A stretch of DNA of 64,000 bases, from contig NW_024040040.1 in assembly GCF_014851395.1 (NCBI RefSeq), positions 22,301,000 to 22,364,999 on the forward strand, given 5' to 3'. Under the pieces are notes generated by a model. That model ran no database searches. It was given only the letters and a program-made list of their open reading frames with translations, and was not told the DNA's origin. Numbering within the stretch: the stretch's first letter is position 1; each line of letters opens with the position of its first letter. This DNA comes from Micropterus salmoides (Eukaryota > Chordata > Actinopteri > Centrarchiformes > Centrarchidae). A program made the position numbers and the translations under genes. Shown piece by piece: positions 1 through 11,894 of the stretch.

Positions 1-876
1 TAGTTAGTATTTTCCTCCTTTTAATTGGCATTAGTACCATCTATCCATCCCTGTAAGCTGATGTTAGTACCATCTATCCATCTCTGTCAGCTCCACAAGA
101 GTAACCTTGACTTTTCTCATTTGCTTTGAGGATATAACTCCAAATATATAACCAGATTACAGCTTACATGGAATACCTGGGACAAAAGAAACCAAAGAAA
201 TCCAGTTATATATCACATTAATAGTGAGTAGATTTAGCCATTGAACGATCTTCTTAATGTTCTGTCTTATTTATCATGACATTACACCCATGTCCTTAGT
301 AGCCTCCTCCACCGTGTTATAGGTACACGTTTCTCCCTTGTAAAACACCTGAAGCTTCGCTGGAATCGGTGTCTGGAAGCATATAATCCTCTCTTTTAGT
401 ACCTTCTTTGCCTCGGTGTATTCCTTCTGTCTTCTCATTACCTCTGGTGCATAATCGTGATCCAGAAACCCCCTCCTCTCCTTGTATATAAAGCCTACTC
501 TTCTTTATTTCTGAAGCTTAAAGGTTTCACCACAATGGACCCTGGCAGTGAGTCATTTGAAGGTCATGAAACAAGGGCACGATGAGTCTTTTCAATTTTG
601 AGTTCGAACGTCGGGGAAAAGTGCTCATTGGCTAAGCGTTTGTCTCTGTCCTTCTTTCACCCCGTGGATTTGTAGTTACGTACTGTAACTCCAGATTCTA
701 TGAGTGTAGGTGCAGCTATCACTATTGGGTTTACCCCTACGTGTGCCTGTGCAGCACTGAGAAAGGTTGTCTACGCCCATCCACAGCTTGGGTCTCTCCT
801 ACGTCCACACCTTGTATATCTACAATGGTGAGACCTGGCCATCGGCTCCCATAGCGTCTCTTCAGCACTGAAAACC
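1..876. other. No gene recognised
   Basis: I see no convincing coding frame on either strand. A TATA-like run (tgtatataaag) lies near 484-494, followed by a short T-rich stretch. With no recognisable downstream gene this is not evidence for a promoter. Confidence 0.5.
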
Positions 877-1213
877 AATTCAATTCAAATTTATTAATAT
901 TGTCCCAAATCACAACAACAGTTATCTCAGAGCGCTTTTCCTAAAAGAGCAGGTCTAGACCATACTTTGTGATGTTATTTACAGAAACCCAACAATTCCC
1001 ACCAAGAGACAGCACTAGGTGACAGAAGCAAGGAAAAACTTCCTTTTAAGAGGCAGAAACCTCGAGCAGAACCATGGCTCAGAGTGGGTGGCCATCTGCC
1101 TCAACCATTGGGGTTGAGAGAGAGAGAGAGGGAGGGAAAGAGAGTGGGGAGTGGGGTTATTTATAGTAGTGTTTATGAAAATAATCGTAATGTTAATGAT
1201 AATAATAACAATT
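877..1213 (-). repeat. L2 LINE 3' end (fragment)
   Basis: The block opens with the AATTCAATTCAAATTTATT signature and continues through the motif ending in GAGCGCTTTTC. The conserved stretch containing aaggaaaaacttcctttta and the (GA)n run follow. The same block is the 3' untranslated end of the minus-strand L2 at 42,846-45,662, so this is the 3' end of a minus-strand L2, 5'-truncated. It stops directly at the start of the next repeat, near 1,213. Confidence 0.8.
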
Positions 1214-1452
1214 AAAGCTGCAAGCAGCATTGGGCAGGCCCTCGCACTTGTAGCTGGTGTGAGCCGGCCAAGTTGCACATTCTGGAGCTCTGCCGGAAGG
1301 TGCTATATGTCACTTCCTGTGTTCCCTATGTGGAGCTACATAGCACTTGCCGCTATGAATATAAATCGGTATTGGCGTGTAGATGTCTTCGGGGTGGGAC
1401 AGTTATCAAGCACGTAAAGTTTGGTTCAGATGTGAGCATGTACACTGAACAA
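1214..1452 (+). repeat. Non-autonomous fish repeat, left part
   Basis: It starts AAAGCTGCAAGCAGC and runs to a segment near 1,395-1,450 that recurs almost exactly at 3,236-3,296. From memory, this head and the GGGCCCTAAT end at 3,869 are the two ends of a dispersed non-coding repeat common in fish; I cannot name the family. The 88-residue open frame here has no recognisable features and is treated as chance. Confidence 0.55.
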
Positions 1453-3232
1453 TAATGTACCCAAACTATAAAATAAATTCCTTTTATATTTCCCTGCCTT
1501 GTTGTTTATGTGTACATAGAGAGGAAGAATGTGAGAACAGCACACATTTCATCGTTACTGTGTGTTAGAGCATGGGAGAACAGTGGATACTTTTAATACA
1601 GCCCACACCCCTAATACTGTGTAACTATAACAAGTAGAGAACAGAAGAAAAAGATGTTCTTTCTTTACAACTGTCTGCATAGCTTATTCATATTGTGTAA
1701 TGAATGAAAATAAATAGGCCTACTAGGCTCCTCTCTACTTTGACATTTAAGATTAGCTTGTTTGATCCACCTTCATACACATGTGACATTACTGTACAAC
1801 TTGAGAAAGGTGAGTTGTTTTCTGCTCCAGCCTGCCTAAAAGAAAAGCGTTTTTGGGATTAAATGGACTTTATTAGCTGCTGCAGTGCAGGATGAACTCA
1901 GAATAGACCCATTTCTCACCTTATTATTCTAAATCATGCAACGAAGAAGAAGAAATGCATAATAAATCCTGGGACAAAATCTGTCCACAAATAATGTACA
2001 GCATGTAGTCTGATGAACAAGACTTGTGTTATAGCTGACTTGGGCAGTGAAATGTTTAATTTTTTTAATTCATGTGGTCATAGTTGTCCACAACTCAAAT
2101 CAGAATATAAGAAGAAATGTTTTATACCACCTCAAGAAGGCTTCCTATCAGAAAGGTAGGAAGGTATTTCAAATGTACAACTGCAGTACTTAAATCTAAG
2201 TAAAGTAATTTCCCTGACATTTTTGTGTTACTTTACTTTTAATAAACCTATGTAAGAGGTTTTATACTTCCTGTGAGTATAATCCAATCAATCTTATTTT
2301 CATACTGTATATCCGTTGTGTAATTTGATAAATTGTGTTGTATGTTGTGCTCGCATCTCAGAGAAGACTCTGACTGCAACATGCGTCTTTGTAAAGAGAG
2401 AAACGGACAGAAAAAGTCTCTAACTCTGCCTGTCAGCTCGCTCTGCTCCGTTAAAACTGAATTTACCATACAGAATTGAATACGAGTGCTCTCCAGATTT
2501 AGCTGCAGCCAGCTGACCGTGTGCTTCTCCCTATACCGCAGTTCTGTGTCCATGCATGCAGCAAACTGAAAGCACTGTCTGTCGGAGCGTCTACATGAAA
2601 AGAGAAGGAAGACATGGCTGGTAGTGTCTTCAGAGTTGTTAAACACCTCAGCGCACTGAAGGAAGCCATCTGACTGTGTGAGGGGCAAGATCGTTGATGT
2701 CTGCAGGCAGAGTAGGAGCTCTCCTGTCTGACTGGTCCACCAATAGAGAAGATGACCCCTTGAGACACAGCCCCTCCTCATTTGCATAATGAGGCAGAAA
2801 TGCATACAGAAATTTAAAAAGGACAGGCAGAAATAAATACCATGGGTGAAAATAAATAAGGTAAAAAATGCAAAGGAAGAATAAAACAGACAAAAATATT
2901 AAAACACACACATAAATAAATACATTAAAAAAATTAGCAATAAATAAAGTTCAATAAACAAATAAGGTAATTATAACAAAGGTGAATAAGTAAAGGTATT
3001 ATTATTATATTATATAATAATAATACTATTAAAGGCACTATTAAAGGCACTATTAAAGGCGTATTAAAGGCACTAATTAAAATATATACATTTATGTCTC
3101 CTTGTATAATTTAATTACTACCTACATTTATTTATTTACTTTATTTTTTTGTGTTTAATTGGATGCTTATTTATTTATTGAGCACTTATTTATTTCTGTA
3201 TTTATTTCTGACTGTGTCAGGATCAGTCCTTC
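1453..3232. other. AT-rich DNA between two parts of a split repeat
   Basis: No recognised gene. A 185-codon minus-strand open frame (2,248-2,805) has a cysteine- and serine-rich composition with no motif I know, so I do not call it a gene. The stretch 2,806-3,185 is A/T-rich low-complexity DNA. A 12-bp unit (actattaaaggc) is repeated about four times at 3,025-3,071. A near-palindrome containing an octamer motif sits at 2,776-2,794. Confidence 0.5.
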
Positions 3233-3869
3233 ATAGTGGGGTGGGAGAGTTATCAAGCACGTAAAGTTTGGTTCAGATGTGAGCATGTACACTGAAGTTA
3301 CGACAACTTCCTGTGTTGTGGAGAAGAGTTGATATTTGACGCCACGCCACGGACACACCCATTGACGAAAACTCGCAAATAGCACAACTTTTCATCTTCA
3401 ATGCCTTTAGAAGGCACAGCAGAAATTTGAAGTCGGTCGGACTAAATCCCTAGGAGGAGTTCGTTAAAGTACGAAGTGTGTAAATCATCCAAAATTTGAC
3501 GTAAAATTCAAAATGGCCGACTTCCTGTTGGTTTTAGGGTATGGGTTCTTGAGGCTTTTTTGTGCGTCTTGATATGATACATGTCCCCAGAAAATTTCGT
3601 GCATGTAGGTGGAACGTGAACGAGGGGCTAATTTTTTCCAATTTTCTAGGTGCCGCTAGCGAGTCATTTTGCCACGCCCATGCGCAAAACCCATAAAATA
3701 CGAAATTTTTCACCAGTTCTGACATGTGTGCAAAGTTTGGTGAGTTTTCGGGTATGCTCAGGTCCCCAAAATGGAGCTTACTTTGCAGAAAAAAGTGCTC
3801 GGGCCCTAAAAAATATATAATCTTAGCAAATTCAATAGGGACCTCGCACGGTCGTGCTTGGGCCCTAAT
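3233..3869 (+). repeat. Non-autonomous fish repeat, right part
   Basis: This segment begins with about 57 bp that repeat 1,392-1,450, then continues to an end reading gtgcttgggccctaat. With 1,214-1,452 it makes one element interrupted or duplicated internally. It has no coding content. The phrases cacttcctgtt and cacgcccatgcg are typical of this class of fish repeat in my recollection. Confidence 0.55.
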
Positions 3870-4091
3870 AACTCACCTCTGACTGTTCCATGTCATCCTC
3901 AAGAAATGGCTTTTTTTTTTTTTACTCTCTTGCCCTTTCCCATGTGCTTTTCCTGTTCATCTCCATCTTTGCCTTCCACCAGCCGGTTCCTCATTTGAAT
4001 GAGTGCACTTTTATCTTCTATCAAAAGGCTCAAGATATTCGTTAAAATAAACTGCTATAATCACGCTTTGTGTTCAGTACATTGTTCAAAA

Positions 4092-4234
4092 TAGGTAAGC
4101 AGCTAGGCCATACTCATCTCTCCCCGGAGGAACGCGAACGTCGCCGTCTCGCCGGGGAGTGCTTCTACTGCGGTAAACCTGGTCACTTCTTGTCCACCTG
4201 CCCTGTTCGCCCAAAAGCACCTGCTCGCCAGTAG
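4092..4234 (+). pseudogene. gag: Ty3/gypsy gag tail, CCHC zinc knuckle
   Basis: The frame just upstream of pol encodes a short basic region followed by a zinc knuckle (CX2CX4HX4C, 4,160-4,201) and ends at TAG 4,232-4,234. In Ty3/gypsy elements this is the nucleocapsid end of Gag, which binds the element's RNA. Only about 45 codons survive. Matrix and capsid portions and the 5' LTR are absent upstream, so the element is 5'-truncated. The short spacing to the pol frame is normal for this lineage. Confidence 0.8.
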
Positions 4235-4236
4235 GG

Positions 4237-7087
4237 TTGGGACTACTGGCGAGCAGGGTCCCTTCTCCCAACCCCCGCGTCCTACTCGATGCCTCCATTA
4301 CCTGGGGGAACGTCACCCTTCCTCTCGGGGCCCTGATTGACTCGGGCGCAGACGAGAACTTTCTGGATTGCCAAATAGCTCGCCGGCTTAAGATTCCCCA
4401 GGTCCCCTTAGATACCCCCCTTCACGCCACGGGTCTAAATGGCCAGCCTCTTGCCATCGTCACCCACCGCACTCCCCGGTTATCACTTCTCACCTCCAGC
4501 AATCACCACGAGTCCCTCGCCCTCCACCTGATCTCTTCCCCTGCCGCCCCTCTGGTTCTCGGTCTCCTCTGGTTAACCTCTCATAATCCCAATATCGACT
4601 GGTCGCAGGGGAAGATCAGGAACTGGAGTACTTCTTGTCATTCCTCGTATAATTCGGTCCCACCTGTCTCTCCTCCGCTCCCTCCCGACCTATCCGGTGT
4701 CCCCGATGTCTACCATGATCTGGCTCCGGTTTTCAGTAAAGACCAAGCCCTGTCGCTACCCCCCCACCGCCCCTACGACTGCTCCATAGTCCTCCTCCCG
4801 GACGCTCCCCTCCTGTCCAGTCATCTATACAATCTGTCGCGACCGGAGAGGGAGTCTATGGAGCAGTACATTAAGGACTCCTTAGCCGCTGGCATCATTC
4901 GCCCTTCGTCTTCCCCCTTAGGAGCGGTCTTCTTTTTTGTAGCCAAGAAAGACAAGACCCTCCGCCCTTGTATCGATTACCGGGGGCTCAATGCCATCAC
5001 CATTAAGAACAAATACCCCCTCCCGCTCATGGAGTCGGCCTTTGAATCCCTCTCCCGGTCCACCATTTTTACTAAACTGGATTTACGTAATGCCTATCAT
5101 CTGGTGCGGATCCGGGAGGGGGATGAATGGAAAACCGCGTTTAACACCCCCCTCGGGCACTATCAGTACCTGGTCATGCCCTTTGACCTTACCAACGCCC
5201 CCGCGGTTTTCCAAGCCCTAGTTAACGACGTTCTCCATGATTTTCTCCACCGCTTTGTTTTCGTTTATCTTGATGATATCCTGATCTTCTCCCGCGACCC
5301 TGCCCAACACACAGAACACGTTCGTCTGGTCCTGCAGCGGCTTCTGGAGAACAGGCTTTTTGTTAAAGTAGAGAAATGTGAGTTTCACACACCCTCTGTC
5401 CAGTTCCTCGGTTTCGTTATTGAAAGGGGGCGGCTCCGCGCCGACCCCTCAAAGATCCAGGCGGTCGCGGACTGGCCCACTCCCACCTCTGTAAAGCAAC
5501 TGCAATGCTTCCTCGGTTTCGCAAACTTTTACTGCCGCTTTATCCGCAATTTCAGCACCGTCGCCGCCCCCCCTCACCTCACTTCCACCTCGGTCCCTTT
5601 TGTCTGGTGTCAGGAGGCCGCTGCAGCCTTCTCCCACCTCAAGTCCCTGTTCACCTCCGCCCCCGTCCTCACCAACCCTGACCCCTCCCTTCAGTTCGTG
5701 GTCGAGGTGGACGCCTCGGACGTGGGCGTCGGCGCCTGCCTCTCCCAGCGCTCTCCCAAAGATAACAAGCTTCACCCTTGCGCCTTCTTCTCCCGCCGTC
5801 TTTCCCCCACCGAACAAAATTACACCGTGGGGGACCGGGAACTGCTGGCCATTAAGCTGGCCCTAGAGGAGTGGAGGCACTGGCTTGAGGGGGCTGAGCT
5901 CCCTTTCCTAGTCCTGACAGATCACAAGAATCTTTCCTATATCCAGACCGCTAAAAGACCAAACTCCCGTCAAGCCCGGTGGGCCCTATTTTTCGATAGG
6001 TTCAACTTCTCCCTTTCCTACCGTCCTGGGTCCCGAAACACCAAGCCAGACGCTCTCTCCCGACTCCATTCCCCGGACACTCCCCCGAACCCCCCGGACA
6101 CCATTCTGCCCCGCACCTGCCTCGTCGCCTCTGTAGTCTGGGAGGTAGAATCCGCTGTTCGCCGCGCCCAGTCCACTGAACCCGGCCCCGGCCTCGAGCC
6201 TCCTAACCGCCTCTACGTCCCGTCGAGTGTCCGCTCCCAGGTTCTTCAGTGGGCGCACGCCTCCAGATTCAGTTGCCACCCCGGGATGGCCCATACCCTC
6301 TTCCTACTTCGCCAGCGATTCTGGTGGCCCTCCATGGATAAGGACTGTCGGTCCTTTGTGGCCACCTGTGAGGTGTGCACCCGCGCCAAATCCTCCCATC
6401 AGCCACCAGGTGGTCTGCTCCGCCCCCTCCCGGTACCTGGTCGCCCCGGGTCCCACATCGCCTTAGACTTCGTCACCGGTCTCCCCAGATCCAACGGGAA
6501 CACAGTCATCCTCCACCATCGTCAACCGTTTCTCCAAATCCGCCCACTTTGTCCCCCTACTCAAACACCCCACCTCCTTGGAAACCGCCCGCCTCCTCAT
6601 CAACCATGTCTTCCGTCTACATGGCATCCCGCAGGACATCGTCTCCGACCGGGGTCCTCAGTTCACGTCTCAGGTCTGGAGAGCCTTCTGCCGCGCCTTT
6701 GGTGCCACCGCCAGCCTCTCTTCAGGTTACCACTCCCAGACCAATGGACAGGCCGAGCGGGTCAACCAAGACCTGGGGGCGGCACTCAGGTGTGTGGCAT
6801 ACAGAAACCCGACCTCATGGAGCTCTCAGATCCCCTGGATCGAATACGCCCACAACTCCCAGGTTTGCGCTGCCACTGGTATGTCCCCCTTCATGGGTTC
6901 ACTGGGCTACCAACCCCCCCTGTTCCCGTCCCAGGAAGCAGAAGTAGCGGTCCCCTCAGTACGGGCCCACTTCCGCTGTTGCTGCCGCATCTGGAGGGAG
7001 GCCACGGCCAGTTCCCCCGTGTCCTCGTCTGCCTCTCCCCCTCTTTCCACCCGTCCTCTCCTCGAACCCCTTTTTTTCAAAAACTAG
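4237..7087 (+). pseudogene. pol: Ty3/gypsy retrotransposon Pol polyprotein (degraded)
   Basis: Retrotransposon polyprotein with domains in family order. Aspartic protease: DSGA at 4,339-4,350. Reverse transcriptase: catalytic YLDD at 5,266-5,277. RNase H: EVDASD near 5,707 and DHKNLS near 5,920. Integrase: HHCC zinc finger near 6,255-6,390 ending CEVC, then a DDE core with SDRGPQF and NGQAER. The first frame is open from 4,237 but the integrase core continues in another frame after a one-base shift near 6,510 (seen at 6,578-7,087). Two oddities: the conserved MPFGLTNAP reads MPFDLTNAP, and the connection domain after RT is shortened. The integrase C-terminus is lost near 7,015 and no flanking LTR pair is visible, so the copy is dead. 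Composition is much more GC-rich than its surroundings. Confidence 0.9.
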
Positions 7088-7124
7088 GGGACACAGGATT
7101 CCGTTGGAAAGATGAAACTGGGTA

Positions 7125-8613
7125 GGAACATCACACCAAAGTAACAGCTAAAATATGTATTTGTGATGCAGTTGCAAGGGCAATGGTGCAGAACTTTAAA
7201 CAGTTCAATGGAGAATTTGGATGTGGTTTTTGCTACCACAAAGGGGAGATGGTACAAAAAGGCAGAGGTTTTACCAGAGTTTATCCTGAACAGATAGTTG
7301 GGTGCGACGTGAGACGTATGGCTGAAACACTGCAACTTGCTGAGTTAGTGGTGGAAAATGGTAATGACCTCAAAGGGGTGTTAAAGGTCCAAGTCCGCTG
7401 ATCCTGTTGCCATCATTTGACATTATCAAAGGGTTTGCTCCAGATTACATGCATTGTTTTTGTCTGGGTGTAGTCCGTCAGTTTGTCAATTTTTGGTTTG
7501 ACCCTCATTATGCCAACAAGAACTTCCACTTGACTCCCCGCCAGCTGAATGAGCTAGACAAGGGTCTGTGTAAAATTCAGGCGCTTAAGTGAGCGAATAT
7601 ATTGGAAAGCTTCTGAGTGGAGGGCATTTGCTCTCCTCTATTCTCCTGTAATACTTGTTGATGTTTTACCGGGGCTGTACTATACACACTGGATGCTTCT
7701 TGCATACGCACTTCACATCCTCCTCTCCCAGTTTGCCACACAGGATGAGCTCAATTGTGCAGAGTTATGTCTCATTCAGTTTGTAGCAAAAGTGCCAGCT
7801 CTTTATGGTCTCGAGCATTGTTCATATAACTGCCATTTGTTGACGCATCTTACCCAGAGTGCCAGGGACTGGGGTCTTCTCTGGACCAATTCAGCATTTG
7901 TTTTTGAAGACATGAATGGCAAACTCTTGCAGCTGTATTCTGGCACACAGTCAGTTTCGTCACAGATCTTTAAGCATTTCTTTTCATATCAGAAGGTTAT
8001 TAGAAAAGGAACTGCTGTACTTAAGGATTCAAGCAGAGAAATGCAAGATTTTTTCTTTTCCATGACAAGTGGCAACATTGTTACAAAGTCTTCATGTAAC
8101 ATTAGAGAACATTTAATGACTTTGGGGTGTGGCTCTCACAGACAGTTAACTGCCAGAGAAATTGCTGCATTGCAAAACAGGTCTACACTCACAGAGTACC
8201 AAAATGAGAACAGTTCAACTGTATATAAGCGTTGCATGTACAATGGTATGTTAGTCACCACCAGAGATTACAGTGTCAATTTCAAAAGAAATAATTCTGT
8301 AATAGAAACAACTGATTGCTTTGGTATGGTAGAATCCTTGGTTGTTGTACCAAAACACTGCAACAGTGAAAGAGGGTCTAACTGCTCTTGCAGAGAACTT
8401 CTTATTTTCTATAAGCAACTGAAGCGGGAACACAGACAACCAGCAATCTATGATGCAGATATCAACACAAACATTGCGAAATTTCTTGTGAAAGTAAGGA
8501 TGTCAAATGAAATGTGTGTAATGACATGTGAGGACATAGTAGCTAAGTGTATTGCAATTGAACATGAGGGTCAGTTATATGTGATGAAAATGCCTGTGTC
8601 TGAGCAGAGTTAA
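7125..8613 (+). pseudogene. CACTA/EnSpm-like transposase remnant
   Basis: Three adjoining open segments (to 7,398; 7,407-7,592; 7,693-8,613) read as one degraded protein. The segment DYMHCFCLGVVRQFV near 7,440 matches the DYMHC-LGV motif I associate with animal CACTA/EnSpm-like transposases. It is followed by a long alpha-helical region with YNCHLLTHL and FEDMNGKLLQL, also typical of that group. An upstream CGFCYHKGE cysteine segment fits the same family. The N-terminal half is missing; frame breaks lie near 7,400 and 7,595-7,690. The last 306-codon segment is intact and ends at TAA 8,611-8,613. Terminal CACTA repeats were not found. The remnant abuts the truncated gypsy pol, but I cannot tell which inserted into which. 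Confidence 0.65.
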
Positions 8614-9654
8614 ATTTATGCAGGCTAAAACCAGCCTCAAAATTCATCCACACAGTTGGGTTGAGGAAAACAATGTATAAAGGATATAAATGTGTCTGTG
8701 TATTTATGTGTCTATACTAAAATTCAGCTAAACAGTTTATTGTCAACTATCTCTTGTGTGTATATAAATCGATAAGCAGGACTTCTTTATTGCAATATTG
8801 TTCTTTTTATATGATTATTGCATTACTCGGATATGGTACCAGTTCCATTGTAGGAACAGGTGAACATGAGGTGACAAGACAACAATTTGTGTGTTGGGCA
8901 CATTTTATATTGTGTAGGCCAACCTTTATAAATTTTGTATTTCTATATTGGTAGCTAAACTCACTGATAATTGTGAAAGCTTTTACACTGTATTCCTAAT
9001 AAATTTGTGTATGCAAGTTGGGGTTTGGGTGTTTCTGTACAGCTATTGCTAAATATTTAAGTAAACACCACATTGTAGTTCTGTATGAGCGGAGCTGTCT
9101 CATTCAAAAACAACTCTGAGAACATATTTATCTTATATGAGAATATCATGTGTAATTCTTGGAATAGGAGGAATTTTTTGTTGCAAAGATCTGTTGAGAA
9201 AGAGAAAATATTTTACTAGAAGTGAAACTAAAACTACTAAAAGTAGCAAAATACTAACCAAAAGCTATATGCCCTGCTTTCAAAATTTTACATAGGTATA
9301 AGAGCATAAACTTTGTTAGTAAAATAGTATAGTTAAAGTATCTAAAGTAAAACTACTTGTTAAGTAGCACAGTGGGTCATGCTAGATGTTGCTTGAGACC
9401 TCTTCAACCAGTTACTATAGTACTTGTGTGAGTTTCAAATTTTCAAAAATACTCAGTGTGGTTTGTTTTAAATTATTTATTTATTTGCCCAGGACCATAA
9501 TCATATTGAATGGAGCACAAGAAATAAAATGAATAACAAAGACAAAATGACGGCATACTGCTTGGTAAATAAAAATATTACTAAAAAAGAAGGAACATCA
9601 CTCAAAAAGACACCCAGTTTGTCAAAATGATTTACACTGGTACTAACATAGTAC
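8614..9654. other. AT-rich 3' flank of the CACTA-like remnant
   Basis: Non-coding, A/T-rich. A polyadenylation signal AATAAA lies at 8,998-9,003, about 385 bp past the transposase stop, and could have served that gene. No other feature is supported. Confidence 0.45.
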
Positions 9655-10165
9655 ACTCCAGACATTACCATATCGGTACCATGGGGCATGGGAGTAATTA
9701 TCATGATTCCATCGTTATATTTGAGGTACTGTGGTAAGATCCAAGGTACTGCAGTATGTACCATGGTTATATCTGAGGTACTATGGAATGTTCCATGATT
9801 ATATCTGAGGTTCTATAGTATGTACCATGATTATATCTGAGGTTCTATAGTATGTACCATGATTATATCTGAGGTTCTATAGTATGTACCATGATTATAT
9901 CTGAGTTTCTATGGTATGTACCATGGTTATATCTGAGGTTCTAGGGTATGTACCATGGTTGTATCTGAGGTACCATACTATGTACCATGGTAAATCTGAG
10001 GTACCATACTATGTACCATGGTAAATCTGAGGTACCATACTATGTACCATAGTAACATCTGCAGTACCATGCAATGTACCATGGTAATATCTGAGGTACT
10101 ATAGTATGTACCATGGTACTACTATGGTATACCATGGTATGTACTATAGTTTACCATGGTAAACT
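9655..10165. repeat. 32-bp minisatellite with internal dyads
   Basis: About fourteen to fifteen diverged tandem copies of a roughly 32-bp unit of the form tatgtaccatgattatatct followed by gaggttctatag. The middle copies (9,800-9,900) are nearly identical. Copies after 9,950 shift to versions containing GGTACC and CCATGG palindromes. There are no non-repeat spacers, so it is not a CRISPR-like array. It can fold through its many TACCATGGTA-type dyads. Confidence 0.85.
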
Positions 10166-10183
10166 TTCTTATGGGGTGTTTTC

Positions 10184-10676
10184 TCCCCTGTGTGTGCTCT
10201 CTCTCCCTCTGCTCCTGAGCCCAGCCAACGACCCGCACCTGCACCTCATCAGCCACCTCGTCAGCCTGCCACACCTGCCAGTAGTCAACCTCATCCCTGC
10301 CTGTATTTCAACCCCGGTTCTCCACACTACTCTTACTTGATCGTCGTTGCTCCATACCCGGTGCCACCTCCACGTTCAGGCTCTCGTGTTTCTTGTTTTC
10401 TCACATTTTCCCTGTGCTTTGTCTCCGTGATCTCTAACCCTGTCTCTCTGTCTGTTTCCCTCCCAGGTACACTCACCCTCGTCCTCCGTTCAGTCGGCTG
10501 GGCTCATCCACCGGTCCTCTCCTCCTCGGACTTCTCCCTCGCCTCCTCGCTTCCTCGGTCCCAGTGTTCCCCGGCTCCCTGGTCCCCAGTCTCCTTGGTT
10601 CCCCGTGCCTGTGTTTCCCCAGCATCCTCCGAGTGCTGCGTCTGGGTCCTCTGTCCCCACCCCACACCACCCTTGT
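10184..10676 (+). repeat. C/T-rich LTR-like block
   Basis: A C-rich, pyrimidine-biased stretch with phrases such as cacctgcacctcatcagcc and tatttcaaccccggttctcc that I associate with Ty3/gypsy long terminal repeats in fish. It lies 3' of the gypsy pol remnant in the right orientation to be its 3' LTR, with the CACTA-like remnant and minisatellite in between. No second copy is in the window, so this is inference. The 162-codon frame through it is proline/serine low-complexity and not a gene. Confidence 0.4.
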
Positions 10677-10740
10677 AACAATTCTATATTAAGTGTCCTA
10701 TCCTGATTTTGTATTTGTATTTGTTTTTTTTTTTTTACAG

Positions 10741-11894
10741 ATTTCTTCTCAGAGGAAGTATTTGGCATAACAAGTGAGAATGTTATCCTGTCAGGAGCTG
10801 GTAGACCTAACAGGAGAAGTAGGTAAGTTACCTTAACTTAATCTAAACAGTGTGTAGGTTTTATTTAAAAACTTTTATACAGATGTGTTATCATAACTCT
10901 TCCCTTGTCACCCGCAGATGGTGCGAGACACTGAACAGTCCTTTAGGCAGGGGCTCTCCCCTACGTTTTGTGCGGAGAGAGCTCCAGTTCCGGAATCAGT
11001 TCAGCTCTCGCCTTCAGTACCGCAAGCGTAAATAATACCGGGGACCCCGGATCACGGTAATCAGCCGGATGTGTCGCCGGAATCACCCGTCAACGTTGTA
11101 GAGCCCTCATTCAGGCCTCAGATGGGAGATCACGTAACGGATCACCGGTAGAAGCACGGGCACTGACAGCGGGGGATATCCTCAGTCATCCGGACTCAGC
11201 AGAACCATGTACGCCGAGGAATCAGCCCATACCAAACAACGGAACTCGGCAAAGGGAACTCAAGGAGACAAGTTGCAGTAGTAGCAGGCCATCCACATGC
11301 TGTAAGTCTATTTGATTATTTTAAGTCTCTGAGACAGCACATTTATTTTGCTTCTGTAATCACTAACCAGCCAACAGATGTAGCCCTAAAAATCATTATC
11401 CTACCAAATATGCACTTATAATAAATGGAAATATTCAGAGTTTTCTGTGAAGTAATGTTGTTGATTATCGAATTAATGAGCTTAAAGTGATCCAGACTAA
11501 TTTCTCAATTACAATACCAGGTCAAATACCGGGTATATGTATTAAGTAGTCTTATGAGTTAATGTAAACTGACTTTATAAGCTATTTTGCTGCTTTTTCA
11601 TTACAAGTATTACTGTGATGTTTTTTGTGCACTTCTACAGTGTTTGGTACTGATTCATGCTATTTAGTTACTAGATAATGTAAGAGTTTAAAGAATGTTA
11701 ATGATACCGTGCAAATTTTTAAAAGTAGTTTGCTATAAAGTGGTGGTTTTAAGGGGTGAAGCCTGCCTTTCAGTATTAAAATACACTAAGTTAAAGTTTC
11801 TTTTGTTTTTGTCTACCTCCAGCAAACAGACCCTGAGCATCTAGGAGAGGCTGCCAAAATTGCTGTCGGACTGCCCATGATCAACTCGTTTTGA
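10741..11894 (+). pseudogene. Candidate spliced gene remnant, unrecognised
   Basis: Splice-like boundaries suggest three exons: 10,741-10,822 (after TTTTTTTTACAG, before AG|GTAAGT), 10,918-11,301 (after CACCCGCAG, before CT|GTAAGT) and 11,823-11,894 (after CTACCTCCAG, ending TGA). Exon 1 joins exon 2 in an open phase that ends with a basic tail and TAA at 11,033-11,035. Alternatively, exon 2 read from its own ATG at 10,918 looks protein-like over its whole 128 codons (proline- and acid-rich), broken by three stops, and joins exon 3 in phase. I recognise no family. It could be an accessory gene of the neighbouring transposons or chance. Confidence 0.35.

Noticed and set aside
2248..2805. 185-codon minus-strand open frame
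   Set aside because: No recognisable motif or domain, overlaps other-frame ORFs of similar quality, and lies in repeat-flanked A/T-rich DNA.
9655..10165. CRISPR-like array
   Set aside because: Repeats are contiguous without unique spacers, and the setting is a vertebrate genome; it is a minisatellite.
10190..10678. 162-codon proline/serine-rich open frame
   Set aside because: It follows C/T-rich low-complexity DNA that looks like an LTR; composition alone explains the open frame.
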